64,000 nt of DNA from Parietichytrium sp. I65-24A. Taxonomy: Eukaryota; Sar; Bigyra; Thraustochytrida; Thraustochytriidae. Position 1 is the stretch's first letter, and each line of letters starts with the position of its first letter. A program made the translations under genes and the position numbers. The DNA is taken from positions 62,001 through 126,000 of the forward strand of contig BLSF01000072.1 of assembly GCA_012862575.1 (NCBI GenBank), in the 5' to 3' direction. The notes under the pieces are model-generated. The model did not search any database and was not told the origin of the DNA. It saw only the letters and a program-made list of their open reading frames with translations. Below, piece by piece: positions 38,901-49,076 of the stretch.

Positions 38901-41261
38901 ATAGTGCCGCGGGTTGAGGCCCAAATCACTTCTCATGAGCTTGACCTTGAGAATAAAGAGATATGGGACGTAATTGTAGTACGTGAGCGATCGTGCCCTG
39001 CACGCTTTACTGCCGCTCGCATACAATCGCCACATTGTCCACGTCTTCAGTTGCATCCTCTGCGTGACTCGGTCCTGAATAGCTCTCCCGCCCGCTTCCC
39101 AGCGCTCTTTCAAGTAGCGCTTGTGGGCTACAATACCTTTCCACGCATTGAATTGGAGTTGAACTTGCTCGTGAAGTTTTGTCGAAAGCTTTTGCTTCAT
39201 TCGTCGTGCAAACTGGCGTGACCGGGTAGTCTTTTGCTTCCACGCTCGAAAGTGCCTCAAGAGCCAAAAGGTTGTCCAAACTCTTTTCAAGAATTTGGCC
39301 TTGTTTCTTGCGTTAAGGCGCTGAAACGCCCACCGCCTCCAGATAAAAAATGGCCAAAAACAGAATCTGAAAAGCTCCTTGTGGGCAATATTTCGTTGTG
39401 CAAGCCTTCTCCAATGGAAAAAGTACCGCAAGCAAACTTCTCGCAATCGGAAACGGCTCTTGCTGATTGCAAACCACTTTGCCATCAGACGCTTTGCCTT
39501 AAACAACACGTGTTTGGCAAGGACAGACTCCTGGAAGTAATACCTGGCATTCGTCCGAACGACGTAGCCCCGTCCAAGACACTGAATTTTCCTCGCCGCA
39601 GCCCGCTGGACCAAAGCTATTGCATCTGCGAGCGACTTCTGAGCTTCCAGATGCAAAAGACCGTCTTCGCCTTCCAAGCCGACAGACTGCATTTTATGAG
39701 GGGCCATTGGAAACGTGGGGATGTCGCTTGACGTCCCCAAAAAGGATGCACTACCATCCAAAAGACCAATTATAGCGCTACTCTTCCGGACGGCTCTCTC
39801 CCTTAGCCAATCGCGATCCATCTTGCGAAGGTAATGGGCAGAAGTGCCAGCAATATCTAAGAGCATATCGGTACTATATGAATCATGCCCTCCGTTTGGA
39901 ATCCCTTTCGTACGTAGAGAAGCCTTAATCTTCTTCTTCAGCCTCATGACTCTTCGCATGTAAATTTCCAGTTCTGTCATTTCCTCGTGCTCGATGTCCC
40001 ATCGCTCCTGAACCCCAACACGAGAAAATCGCGGAGCGGCGGCTTCAGCGAAAGCCTCGCGTTCAAGCTCGGCATCTCTTGGTGTTGGCGGAATAAAGTC
40101 AAGATTTAAAGGGCTGCCCGCGAAAGCCTCTCGAATTGGGCCAGGCGCAGACACTTCAGGCACGGCTCTATGTGCCTCCTCTTGATCATCCTCGTCAATG
40201 CAAACGGAGATAAAGTCCTCCACGTCTGAGTCCGTCTCGTACGGGTCGTCTGCCGAGTAATATTGATTATGGAAATCCATGTACGACACAAGATCCTCGC
40301 CGGGCAGCAGAGTTTGAGAAGCGCGAAGCACCACTCTTGCAACGTGGGGGGCAGTAAGACCAGTCGCCAAAAGGTTTTCTCGCAAGTCACGAAGGCCAAG
40401 AACACCACCATTCCGGTCGAAAGACGTTTTAATGAGAAACCAATTCCTTCGTATTGCAAATGCCTGAACGTCTTCCGCGGCATCTTTTGCTCCAATCAAC
40501 GCATGAGTTCGGGGCAAATGGTACGATTCTGCCGTCACGTGAGCAGTGCTAGGTATTCCAACCCGATTTACGAGCCTTTCCCTTACCTGCGCACCGTCTC
40601 TGCGCGCTCTGGCCATTGCGATGACAATATTATCTATTCTTCCATCTCTCTCGCGTTCTGCCATTTGCTCTTCAGATAAGAACCCACTTGGTTCACTCTG
40701 AAATCCCGGGGATCCGATTACCGCAGCGTTTTGCTCTCGATCGATCTGTTGCGGAGATGCTTTACGTTGGTCGTGATGTGTAGTCTTCCATAGTTGCTGA
40801 AACAAAAGAGCTGCGAGGTGCTCCTCCTTCTCCAAGTTGACCCAGCTCGGAATATTGCTCTTCTCTGAGGGCTTTTCCAATGCTGAAAAGGCAAGCGTTT
40901 TATCCAGTGTGGGCTCGCCCCTCGCCACCTTCCGCTGCTTCTTGTTTGGACTCCGCGACTGCTGCACCCCTGGCAGATCGTACCACCCCACGCCTTTGTA
41001 GCCCGACTTAATTCGCTCAAACCACGCCGGGCCGTCAAAGTCATACCTCGATTTAATGCGCTTTTGATGCGCACTTTCGATACGGAGCAAGTCCGACTCT
41101 GCCGATCGCGGCGGAGAGCGAATGCGCTCGAGTGGTTCAAGCCCTGGTGACCTGGCGCGAGGCGCATTCACATCTTGATGCTGCTGCTGCTGCTGCCGCC
41201 GTCGCTGCTGCTGCTGCTGCTGCTTTTCCACAGGCGACCTGGCGATGGGACCTAGCCTCAT
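35952..41261 (-). CDS. Sfi1/IQ-repeat protein with jacalin-like domain
   Basis: This 1,769-residue protein begins with a polyglutamine/Arg tract (CAG repeats) and a disordered segment. Residues about 275-345 resemble a degenerate EF-hand pair. An IQ motif (KIQCLGRGYVVR) lies near 560. Clusters of basic helices with spaced Trp/Phe (for example FFHWRRLAQR, HFRAWKQKT, QFNAWKGIV, CFNKWLLFVD) at about 590-750 and 1090-1195 look like Sfi1 repeats, which bind centrin along centrioles or basal bodies. A coiled coil spans about 980-1060. Residues about 1350-1520 match a jacalin-like beta-prism domain, with VRFRTNRGR, a Gly-rich turn and YIIGFHGAES. About 250 helical residues follow. I infer a centriole or basal-body protein. 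The jacalin part is unusual. The start is the first ATG. Confidence 0.78.
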   Translation of the reverse strand: MRLGPIARSPVEKQQQQQQRRRQQQQQHQDVNAPRARSPGLEPLERIRSPPRSAESDLLRIESAHQKRIKSRYDFDGPAWFERIKSGYKGVGWYDLPGVQQSRSPNKKQRKVARGEPTLDKTLAFSALEKPSEKSNIPSWVNLEKEEHLAALLFQQLWKTTHHDQRKASPQQIDREQNAAVIGSPGFQSEPSGFLSEEQMAERERDGRIDNIVIAMARARRDGAQVRERLVNRVGIPSTAHVTAESYHLPRTHALIGAKDAAEDVQAFAIRRNWFLIKTSFDRNGGVLGLRDLRENLLATGLTAPHVARVVLRASQTLLPGEDLVSYMDFHNQYYSADDPYETDSDVEDFISVCIDEDDQEEAHRAVPEVSAPGPIREAFAGSPLNLDFIPPTPRDAELEREAFAEAAAPRFSRVGVQERWDIEHEEMTELEIYMRRVMRLKKKIKASLRTKGIPNGGHDSYSTDMLLDIAGTSAHYLRKMDRDWLRERAVRKSSAIIGLLDGSASFLGTSSDIPTFPMAPHKMQSVGLEGEDGLLHLEAQKSLADAIALVQRAAARKIQCLGRGYVVRTNARYYFQESVLAKHVLFKAKRLMAKWFAISKSRFRLREVCLRYFFHWRRLAQRNIAHKELFRFCFWPFFIWRRWAFQRLNARNKAKFLKRVWTTFWLLRHFRAWKQKTTRSRQFARRMKQKLSTKLHEQVQLQFNAWKGIVAHKRYLKERWEAGGRAIQDRVTQRMQLKTWTMWRLYASGSKACRARSLTYYNYVPYLFILKVKLMRSDLGLNPRHYKELADDTIPDFPLLRDLVGVAGAELLTRDTVLRKQCVAFRKTLLEAERLERAFLCVQRNIAGPKVFELWKMYVEDRQKDRYAWHHYVRRELSKSFAGWMKLAGVKGKRRGRAPSAAEPRKTLLIPGSAPKSSKHKSSAAESESAQGPRGRKLGVSSKQSAAGKGEAVAKAAENVESTSPKLGSREQWVQDARWRRQKLLTFSKEAEALKKERVTRDTQLKVHEERMEAARENARRSAIQVADVLAIKQSELEESKRLQLEHANKLHQMRGRLLHDALYNVMEEVEMDTVERLVRQCFRSLRFPVVARRSFGIFQRKRLMNWIRICVRLRKIWRAMPKFYHLKVKWQCFNKWLLFVDNKYTYESPALRDELNRRQTILQLYSVHLRNSTGVSEGLVAKSWFLRWTEYTQKSATRRQLVNLFQERLRGETLQRCWSAWNTALKSRHTLDVRQANHPYLSKRAAYDIDRLKTKMLCKEKHILSTKLRAQNAFVHKKTKESVRSKSKEMDILKHVLRWHETISEARLALETRLLSTAFEERATVVFHDKLSPAVGLDLEKVEGARIFQERSCGPAVRIRSVLVAVSDGMVVSLQLKMHSGTASAPKLFLLPIHGYRPKSLGSSMHNDDDDGKPAELSAGEPGLNVFEFLLDGVTEKLESMEGFALDHVVGGKVRFRTNRGRVSPWYGQGEGGKRFMLPSSRERTNNGRLRFEEEYIIGFHGAESETSILSLGVVLRQVDQTNVFSRSWMDRKDTLLDEVSSSDGAETVEEQLAYIESQRRSHERQFNTVLAMRCADVRSALKRSHKLALRMRYDRSTPVELQHISVIRLVLNWTFNALSRSLVRLPSGGNAALEGENAGVEKKKDSQRNIAKGYMMIHQGNNRLRDFKIRKRELDSLLQRPGGLGQLNEAHIGAKRHREIMTELLAQEQGIISASEMIREGRSIVDKGLFEMPKLNTSERSLRYYEDLVRLAIIKDQTLTSQASLR
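41179..41224. repeat. CTG/CAG trinucleotide tract encoding polyglutamine
   Basis: On the minus strand this encodes two Gln runs separated by Arg residues near the N-terminus of the Sfi1-like protein. Pure CAG runs of this kind are length-variable. Confidence 0.93.
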
Positions 41262-43082
41262 CGCCGTGCACCACAAGACCCACCAGACAAGCTAGTCCGC
41301 TCGCACGAACACATGCATACAGCTCTCTGTGCTTTGCAGAACGAATTCGTCAAGTTCCAGGTCTCCAACACGCGACTGAATTCCTCGACCACCGTGAGAC
41401 GCGACTCTCTCGGTCAGCCGGCCAAAGCAATTCTGGCAGCAGTCGACACCGTTTTTGGTCTCCGTTTCCCAAGACGACCTTCCGTGTGCACGTGAGCATG
41501 CGCTTTCGAACACGTTCGGTGAAATCTTCTGCTCAACAACTTGAAGATCTACGCGAGCAAGTGCGCGTGCATGTGTCCGCGGCGGATGAATGCCCGCTGC
41601 GTACGTCACTGCTGTTCAATGAGATATGAATGGAAGGAATGTAATTATAATCAAGAGAAATAAATGCTCGATGTTCATTGATTGATGGATAGACTTTTTC
41701 AACTCAAGAAACCAAACAAAGCAAAACGAATAGATAAAGAGAGATGACCAGAGTAATTGAATGTTCACGTAACTTTCCACATTGGACTTGCGTTGCTGTG
41801 CCACACCTCGTACATAAACATGTTTATTTACATATGCTAAGTTGAAGTACACTTCAACTTGCGCATTGCCAAGTGCGCATTGACCGTAACGGTCTTCGCG
41901 AGTCCTATAGCGCGCTCTAACCATCCCTACAGGAGAACCCGTCCGTGGAGGTGGCAGCCTCGGCCGGTTCCATCTGCTGGGCCAGTATGGAGCTGGGCCT
42001 GGAACCGAACGAACAAGGAACTGATCGACAACGGTCATAACGGACGGAACCCAACTGTGAGACTTTCTTCATCTTTCCACTCTCATTCATTGATATTGAT
42101 AGTCAGTCTCACGCAGTCTCGTTCACTCCGTCTTCACAAGTTCAGGGCTTGATTCACATGAAACTAACCAACAAACAAACTGACTCAGAATAAAAGAATC
42201 TAAACGTGAAAGTCATAATGCATGGATGAAGGGATGGATGTCAACCTTCGTAAATTTCCTTTTTACGAACGATGTTCATTGAATGATGAATGATGATTGA
42301 TAACATGAAGATTGATTGAAAAGCGATAAACGAATGAATGTTCATTGATGAAGAATGAAACAATGAACTAACTATCAAAGTAAATGATATGTAGTACTAG
42401 TGAAAGTGCCGTAATCGCTCAAGAGCAAACCAAACCAAGCAAAGCGACCAAGAGAGCAAGACCAAGACCAAGAGAACACGTTGAAAGTATAGAGTGCAAA
42501 GTATACAAAGTTTAAAGAGAGTCAAGTCGGGAGCTTTAAAAGCAGGAGCGCAAGGCGGTTGGTTGAATTCACAGCGATTGGCTCACAGACGGACGGACGG
42601 AGAGAAGGAGAGGGAGCAAGGGACAGGAGCGCCTGACCAAGTGAGTTGAACGATCGGTCCCGCAACCGTCTCGGCAATCCCAGCGATTGCATATATCAGA
42701 TTCACCCCATTCATCCCACGCATTCCAGCCTTGCCGGCCATTTCATCCATCGAATAGAACAAGGTGGAGCTGGACAGGTCGCTTGACTTGCAGAGGGATC
42801 GGAGACGCATTCACTTTCGCAGTCGCGGTTTCGCTGTTGGCATTAGGCTGCTTGACTCGGTGACTGCCTGGGAGCCACGGTCATGACGGATAGGTGAGCT
42901 GCGAAGAAGATCGACTGTAAACCTCGTTTGATTGATTGCTGGTCGAGTCTCCCAGGCCTCCTGCTCGCCGGTGTGCGTGTGCCTGTTGTGCGTATTGCGG
43001 GTTGTGGCTCTTCTTCCTTCAGAGTTTGGTTGTCTGTCTTGTTGTCCGGTTTCTCTCTCAGTGACTGAGAGAGAGCGGTGTC
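41262..43082. other. Divergent spacer of two ciliary/centriolar genes
   Basis: This 1.8-kb region lies between the 5' ends of the Sfi1-like gene and CFAP221 and should contain both promoters. It contains many GAATGAA/TTCATTG-type imperfect repeats at about 42270-42370 and a GACGGACGGAC run near 42590. A frame on the plus strand at 41132-41629 overlaps the Sfi1-like 5' end and looks spurious. No X-box motif was identified by eye. Confidence 0.55.
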
Positions 43083-46000
43083 ATGGCGGAGCGTGGGCCC
43101 GCGGACTTTGTGCAAGAGCCTCCGGCGGTTGGCGGGATCTTGGAGCTGGAAGATTGGCAAAATAAGCAGCGCTGGGCAGCAGAAGATGCGGTGCATTGTC
43201 CGATCAGGGTGTCGCCGTCGGTGGTACACTTTGGGGGCTATACGGTCGGAAAAAACCACTACATGAAGGTGAAGATCATTAACACCACGGCTGTTGCTGT
43301 GCGCATGCGGCTGTTTTGCCCGCGGACTGAGGAATTCGAACTTAACTATGAGAAAAAGGGCGCCTTGGCGCCTGGCATGGCTCAGGTTGTGACTCTCAAA
43401 TTTCGCCCCACGGAGTGGAAGTATTACGCGGATTCATTCAGGATCGACTTTGGCAGAGAGAGCGAAGACATCATCGTCGTCCCCATTCACGCGTACCCGG
43501 TTGTGAACACGGCATTGTTCCCGAGACAGATAGACTTTGGTGTGTGCGAGCTTGGCCAAACCCATACCGAATACGCGGTGCTTGAGTGCAAGGTCCCAAT
43601 TCCTTTCGAGTATGAGATTCTGGAGCTTTCCAAGCACAGTAATTTTACAATCACACCGACCAAGGGAATTGTTCCAGCGAACGACAAAGTAGTTATCAAG
43701 GTGGAGTACAAGCCCTCGCACATGTCATTGGCAACCACTTCGTTCCGTCTGGTGGTGGCGCAGTACAACTTTGAACCCATCGTGTGCACAGTGACAGGGA
43801 GCTCTTGCTCGGGGATAACCAGAGACCGTATGATCGACGAAAACAGAGAGCGGTTTCACCATGAAATTGGCTCTGACCCTAAATTAAGCACGCAGTTGAA
43901 GAAGAGCCTCAAGGACACGATCTTTGAATCGTACGCTCCGCCAGTGCACCGCAAGCTTCGGGGATCTGGGTCTGGGGCGATTCTGGATCCTGGGGCAGTC
44001 GTGTTGGATCGGAGTGCCAATCAAGTCGAGGACGATGACGACGTTAAGAAAGCAATCAAGAACGACGAGGAGTGGAAAGAGCGGGATGCACAGGAAGAGC
44101 CGCAGAAAGTGGATGACGAGACCGACGGTATTAACGTTGACATTGACGTCAACGCTCAAAGTGATAGCGAGCTGAGTGACGACGGTTCAATTGCCATTAA
44201 CGGAATCAAAATCCCAAGGCGACTGCAAGGAGTGCAAGCTGCGAATTATGTGCTAACTCAAGAAGCAGGAAAGCTAAAGCCAAAGGATCTCTTGCGGGAG
44301 ATCGAGCGTCAAAGAGCCGAACGTGAGAAAGACAAACGGCGGAAAGAAGATACGGAGCGGAAATTAGCACAAGCTGGAGCAAGCGGTCAGAACGACCCCG
44401 CCGAAACGATTATGGCGACGGAAGCTGCGATGTCGGATCAATCCACGACACTGCAGGTGAAGGAGATGGTGTTTCTCCAGAAAATGCAGGAGATCGAGGA
44501 GGAGGAAAGGTCGCGTGAATTTTCCAGTCAAGCTGTTTGCCTCGGGGACACGCTTCTCACGACTGAACAAGTAAACAAAATCGAAAGCGCAAGGGTTGCT
44601 CGGTCTCTAGAGCTTGAGAGGAGCATCCGGCGCGAGCAGAGGCAAGCCTGGACTCACGAAAAGTTCGGCCCGGAGAGTACTCCTCCTGTGCGCGTGCAAT
44701 GTGTCCTCCCACGCGCAGATGCAGGAGAAGATCAAGATACGACAGAGAACTCGCTCGGTCGCTCGGGCGTTTGGAAGCCGACGTTTGATTCTTTCGAAAA
44801 CAACATGTGGCCTCGTCGGAAAGCAGTGATGTCCAGATTCATTGAATTTGCCGGGAAGGTAATCATAAGAAATCGCGGGCGTCGAAGATTGGCAGCGATC
44901 TGGAACCGCCTTGGGAACTCGAGGTCCAAGAAAGCTGTCCGAGAGCTGGTCGAAGAAGATCATATACAGCACAAGCTTGGAATGGGCCAATCAAAATCTG
45001 CTTCGCACGACCGAGCTGGAACTGTCCCAGAGTGGAAGTCATATCGGGAACACTTGCTCAGAATTTGTTCCCAAAAAGGCAACTCCGGGCAGGTGAACAT
45101 CCTTGTTCAGTCTTCGCTGGTGAAGGATCCTTCCGCGCTTGAGGCCGCAGAAGGCGTGGACCCAAACCAAGGCGGAGATCCAAAGGACGTTCCACGACCA
45201 GGAGAAGAGCTGTCGCAGCAAGTGGCCGTTAAAGCTCTCGAAAAGGAAGGCGTTCACATACCGCAGATTTCCGTTGTGGATATTTCCAGGGCTACTCTGA
45301 AAAATGTCGAAGACTTGCACTTGGTCTCCTTTCCGTTTTACAACGACAGCACCGTTCTGGAGAGCAGCGCAGTCCGCTCAAACCCAATTCGAGGTTTTCA
45401 AGACTTGTCCTTCTTTCCGCTGCGGACCGCAGAGGAATACAAGCTGTGCGGATATTCAAAGTTTGAATTTCCTGCTCTCGTTCAATACGTGCCCAAATTT
45501 GACGATATGCCGGTGCTGTCAGCGGCAGAAGAGGAGTCTGTCTGGGGCAAGCCGAAAGAGCAGCTCATGGACTATGGAGAAGCGTGCATCCCAGTGTCAT
45601 ACCTGGCGGATACTTATAAGCCACGTTTCGAAATGGTGCTCCCTCCCCGCGCTTTCAAGGAATTTCAGCGGGTGGATTTTTACACCGAAAGCGACCCAGA
45701 ATTCTATTTGCAGCCGGCGAAAATTGACTTTGAGCCTCTTGAAACCCTCGGTTCGAGCTGGTCGTGGGAGACAGGAATTTGCACAGCCAAAGCTATCGGC
45801 ACAGAACCTACGATCAGCGATTTATGGCAACAAAACACCGCGCCATACAGTAGAACGTATGCATCTCGCTGGGATTGCAAAGCCACGCTGGAGCGCATGA
45901 AGAAGGGGCCGGACCCAGAGGAGCTATTGAGCGAGGACGAGGATAGCGATATTGAAACGAGCGAAGCTGACGAGAGCCAAGACACCAGCGAGGAAAACGG

Positions 46001-46241
46001 CCAAAGAACCAACCCATTTTCTCTTGCTGCTGCTGAAAATTTATTCGGCCCGGTCAACGCTGATGTGCCCACAAATTTTCGGCCAGAAAGTCCTCACGAG
46101 ATCTATCACAAAGTGTGTCTGGCGGCTGAGATCGTGCAGGAAAGGTCGAAACGTATGTTGTCCTTGCACGCACAGTTGGAAGCATGCCAAGCAGAGATTA
46201 AGAATCCACTCTTGGCATACAAGCTGATGGTGTTTCAGTAA
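43083..46241 (+). CDS. CFAP221: Cilia- and flagella-associated protein 221 (Pcdp1)
   Basis: This 1,052-residue protein matches CFAP221/FAP221 along its length, most clearly at residues 35-260. That part holds ASH/MSP-like immunoglobulin folds with the blocks VHFGGYTVGKNHYMKVKIIN, FRPTEWKYYADSFRI, VVPIHAYPVVN and CTVTGSS. In Chlamydomonas and mammals this protein is part of the C1d projection of the axonemal central pair, binds calmodulin and controls beating. The middle (320-560) is acidic and coiled-coil. A basic WTHEKFG to RRRLAAIWNRLG section follows, then a conserved C-terminal half. Its presence is good evidence that the organism builds motile 9+2 cilia. The ATG lies directly after an in-frame-free GA-rich leader. 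Confidence 0.93.
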   Translation: MAERGPADFVQEPPAVGGILELEDWQNKQRWAAEDAVHCPIRVSPSVVHFGGYTVGKNHYMKVKIINTTAVAVRMRLFCPRTEEFELNYEKKGALAPGMAQVVTLKFRPTEWKYYADSFRIDFGRESEDIIVVPIHAYPVVNTALFPRQIDFGVCELGQTHTEYAVLECKVPIPFEYEILELSKHSNFTITPTKGIVPANDKVVIKVEYKPSHMSLATTSFRLVVAQYNFEPIVCTVTGSSCSGITRDRMIDENRERFHHEIGSDPKLSTQLKKSLKDTIFESYAPPVHRKLRGSGSGAILDPGAVVLDRSANQVEDDDDVKKAIKNDEEWKERDAQEEPQKVDDETDGINVDIDVNAQSDSELSDDGSIAINGIKIPRRLQGVQAANYVLTQEAGKLKPKDLLREIERQRAEREKDKRRKEDTERKLAQAGASGQNDPAETIMATEAAMSDQSTTLQVKEMVFLQKMQEIEEEERSREFSSQAVCLGDTLLTTEQVNKIESARVARSLELERSIRREQRQAWTHEKFGPESTPPVRVQCVLPRADAGEDQDTTENSLGRSGVWKPTFDSFENNMWPRRKAVMSRFIEFAGKVIIRNRGRRRLAAIWNRLGNSRSKKAVRELVEEDHIQHKLGMGQSKSASHDRAGTVPEWKSYREHLLRICSQKGNSGQVNILVQSSLVKDPSALEAAEGVDPNQGGDPKDVPRPGEELSQQVAVKALEKEGVHIPQISVVDISRATLKNVEDLHLVSFPFYNDSTVLESSAVRSNPIRGFQDLSFFPLRTAEEYKLCGYSKFEFPALVQYVPKFDDMPVLSAAEEESVWGKPKEQLMDYGEACIPVSYLADTYKPRFEMVLPPRAFKEFQRVDFYTESDPEFYLQPAKIDFEPLETLGSSWSWETGICTAKAIGTEPTISDLWQQNTAPYSRTYASRWDCKATLERMKKGPDPEELLSEDEDSDIETSEADESQDTSEENGQRTNPFSLAAAENLFGPVNADVPTNFRPESPHEIYHKVCLAAEIVQERSKRMLSLHAQLEACQAEIKNPLLAYKLMVFQ

Positions 46242-46745
46242 ATTTTAGAATTTAGATGATGTGAAGAATCCTTGGGGGATCTTGTGAACTGTATTTTAAA
46301 GACAAGCTAACCAAAGTACTTGGACTGTTGTGTGATAGATGCAAAACCATTTTTGAGAACTGAAACGCTTTAGTTGGGGATAGCCGAAATTGGATCATTT
46401 GCATCATTTGCTTATTTTTCTTGTAGTTACAGGTATACATGACATAAATACTCGAGATATGCTCTCGCGTTGCCCGGCTCAGGATCGCTTTATCGGTCCA
46501 GAGCTAATGGCAGACTTTTTCAAAACCAGGCGCGTTTGAATTTACAGTGAAATAGATTTCCATGCCTCCATTTTTCATACACAAAGTTCAACTCTGCGCA
46601 AAAGGGAGTCACCGAGAATTTTGTTTGACATGGCCCAGCTCAGAACAGGCTTGGTTGAATGGGATATCTCCGGCGAGGCAAAAGGCAAGTAAAGAATATG
46701 CTGCTCTAGGTTGGTACTGCGCAACAATTACTGTCGACAGCACCA
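46242..46745. other. 3' spacer after CFAP221
   Basis: This 504-bp spacer is AT-leaning with no recognised gene or repeat. The 3' ends of CFAP221 and the small acidic gene face each other here. Confidence 0.55.
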
Positions 46746-47300
46746 TCATAGCCAAGAAGAATTGGTACGTGAGTACGAGGGGATCTGTATGAGGGGTAGC
46801 GGCGATCGATTGCATCTCAAACGTCGGCAAGAGACAACATCTACTAGAGCCTCTTCGAAAACTGCCACTTCAGAGACGCTCTCATCACAGCAGTCAAACT
46901 CCAACTCGTCTTCCCACTCGAGATCAGACTCCGAAAAGCCTTCGCTGAGCCACGAGGTTGTGGAAGACGAGTGGTGCCTCTTGAGGCGTCCTTCGGGGTA
47001 CTCTTCTTCCTCCTCCTCCTCCCACTCCGCCACAGATACGTTCGGAGCCGGCATGGATTTCGCGGTCTTCAACCCGTGCTTGATGGATTCTTCCCAAAAC
47101 GATTTGCGCAATGCATCTACTTCTCGCTCCAATATCTCCAGTTCAGACCTGAATTTTTCCCTTCGGAGTCGCCATCCGCATTGCTCGCCACCTGCTGCTC
47201 CTGATTCGGAGCAGAATTCCAGGGCCTCGTCATCCTGAGGCATGTGGTCCACTTGATCGGCACAGTCTTCCATCATGTGGACAAATCTGCCGCGAGCCAT
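46746..47300 (-). CDS. Hypothetical acidic protein
   Basis: This 184-residue frame starts at an ATG. Residues about 45-75 form an amphipathic, coiled-coil-like helix (FRSELEILEREVDALRKSF). An acidic run of consecutive Glu (AEWEEEEEEEYPEG) and a Ser-rich acidic stretch follow. I recognise no family. Amino-acid composition looks protein-like and better than the overlapping plus-strand frame at 46711-47238, but low complexity could mislead. It may lose a downstream exon. Confidence 0.4.
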   Translation of the reverse strand: MARGRFVHMMEDCADQVDHMPQDDEALEFCSESGAAGGEQCGWRLRREKFRSELEILEREVDALRKSFWEESIKHGLKTAKSMPAPNVSVAEWEEEEEEEYPEGRLKRHHSSSTTSWLSEGFSESDLEWEDELEFDCCDESVSEVAVFEEALVDVVSCRRLRCNRSPLPLIQIPSYSRTNSSWL

Positions 47301-49076
47301 TCTTCCCGTTTCCGCCGTTCGCAGCAGCCGGAGTCGCGGGGAGGCAGATGCAAGCTCTCCAAAGTACGCAGATGGAAGTTAGAACCAGGGACGTTTCCTC
47401 ACGCGAGTTGCGCGAAGCACATGAGACTGCGAGAGCGCAGCAGCCACCAAGCACAAGCACATGCACAAGTACACGCCGGAAATGGGCACAGAGGCAGAAG
47501 TTGACAAACACAAGCACAAGCACACGCCGGAGGTCAGCACAGAGTCAGAGAAAGAGATGGATAGACTCAAGCGCAAGCCGGAAATGGGCACAGAGGCAGA
47601 TATGCACAAGCACAAGCACAATCACAATCACAATCACAATCACGCCGGAGATGTGAGATGAGCACAGAGACAGAGATGGACAGGTCCAAGCACAAGCCTG
47701 CACCAGAGACAGATACGGAGACAACTACACAACGACGAAGACCAAGATGAGCACGCCAACAGCCCCGCCCTTTTTGACCCTCTCCTCGCGCCACGCAGCT
47801 GCACTCCTGCCAATACTTCGCCGTGTGGACTTCGACCCTTCTTTCCACAAACTTTAAACCTTTCCAACTTTTCAACTTGCACTTACAGTTGGCCAACGCG
47901 GGCGCACCCCTCCCTTCCTTCTCCCTCTTCTCCTTACACAATAATAAACAATTCTAATTTGTGAGTGAGTATGAGTGAGTGAGTGAGAGAAAGTGTGTAC
48001 TCACTGGCAGTGAGTTTACTGGTAGCGTACTCGCTATGTGGTCTCAGTAAGCGATTTTGATACATAGCCTCGAGAGCAGCTAGCTAGCTAGCTGGTAGTG
48101 GCGGTTGACTGGTATTAGAAGGTAGCTACGAGCTATTGGAAGCGGTTTAGATAGAGGTATTGGTAGTACTCCGATTCTGAGGAACTATAATGAAGTGAAC
48201 ATTTGAACGTAGGTGGAACAGTAGAAGATCTTTACTAGACGGCCGTATGGATGTGTAGTAGTCTGAGGTAGTACAAGCTAAGTATCTGTACACACATTTC
48301 TATGGTCCATCAGTAGACATGGAATTAGGAGGGAACGGTGTTAGATAGTCTAAACGTTACGATATGTAAACTTAGCTAATAGAATAAGGTTTTATTGGGA
48401 CCGTACTGGGGGTTGTTTTGCGACGTCAAAGTGCATTACTACATACTTATGCAAAACAGATAAGTGTTGAGTTTTAGAGGTGATTAGAGGGTAGTTCAGT
48501 GAAAGACTAAGAGTGAATGTGAAGGCCAAATTGTATTGCACACACACAGACACACTTCTTAGATTGGCGAGAATGGATTTTTCTTTGACTCGCTCTTGAA
48601 AGCTATTTACTGTTCCAAGCAGGTGCTTCAAGTTCGCAGTCGGGACATAAAAAGCTGCGAGCCGAAGTTGAGCGTCTGTGGTAGGTCGTCCTTAGTTCTT
48701 GAGACTTCGATTCAGTGAATGTGTAAATTGATTCCTTGCTTTCGGTGAGGAATCTGAGCCTCAATCCACGACAAGTCCATGGAGCAGGCAAGAATCGCTT
48801 CGCCAATTCCGAACCAGGATTCAAGAAGAAGAATTGACAAGCAGAAATGTTGACTCTTGAAGAAAGGATGAACTTGATGGTCTTGCGATGGTCTTGCTTC
48901 CGCATTCACACTCCGCATCAACCTTGCCTTAAATAACAGTATCATGAGTTGGTCAGGCTACTTGGGCTCTTGCGTTCACTCCGGCGCATTGGGCTTCTTA
49001 TACATGTCGCGGCGTGCTCAATTATCAGCATCATGATCTAATCTGAATCGGCGCGTTGACCACACTCTCCTTGCGC
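47301..49076. other. Spacer with His-codon minisatellite and TAG-rich island
   Basis: An imperfect minisatellite occupies 47461-47661. From about 47960 to 48380 the plus strand is unusually rich in TAG, with 17 TAG triplets counted by hand in 48001-48300. The stretch 48400-49076 has no recognisable gene. Confidence 0.55.
47461..47661 (+). repeat. Degenerate minisatellite encoding His/Lys-rich peptide
   Basis: Diverged units of the kind CACAAGCACACGCCGGAAATGGGCACAGAGGCAGA are repeated about three to four times, followed by (CACAAT)n. The plus-strand frame from an ATG at 47461 reads PEMGTEAE-type units and an HKHKHNHNHNHNH tail. It may or may not be expressed. Confidence 0.6.

Noticed and set aside
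41132-41629. 165-codon plus-strand frame at the Sfi1-like 5' end
   Set aside because: It is driven by the CTG/CAG repeat (poly-Ala) and has no recognisable sequence beyond it.
46711-47238. 175-codon plus-strand frame opposite the acidic hypothetical gene
   Set aside because: Composition is Ser/Arg/His-rich, as expected for the reverse of an acidic Ser-rich protein. The minus strand has the better ATG and helix.
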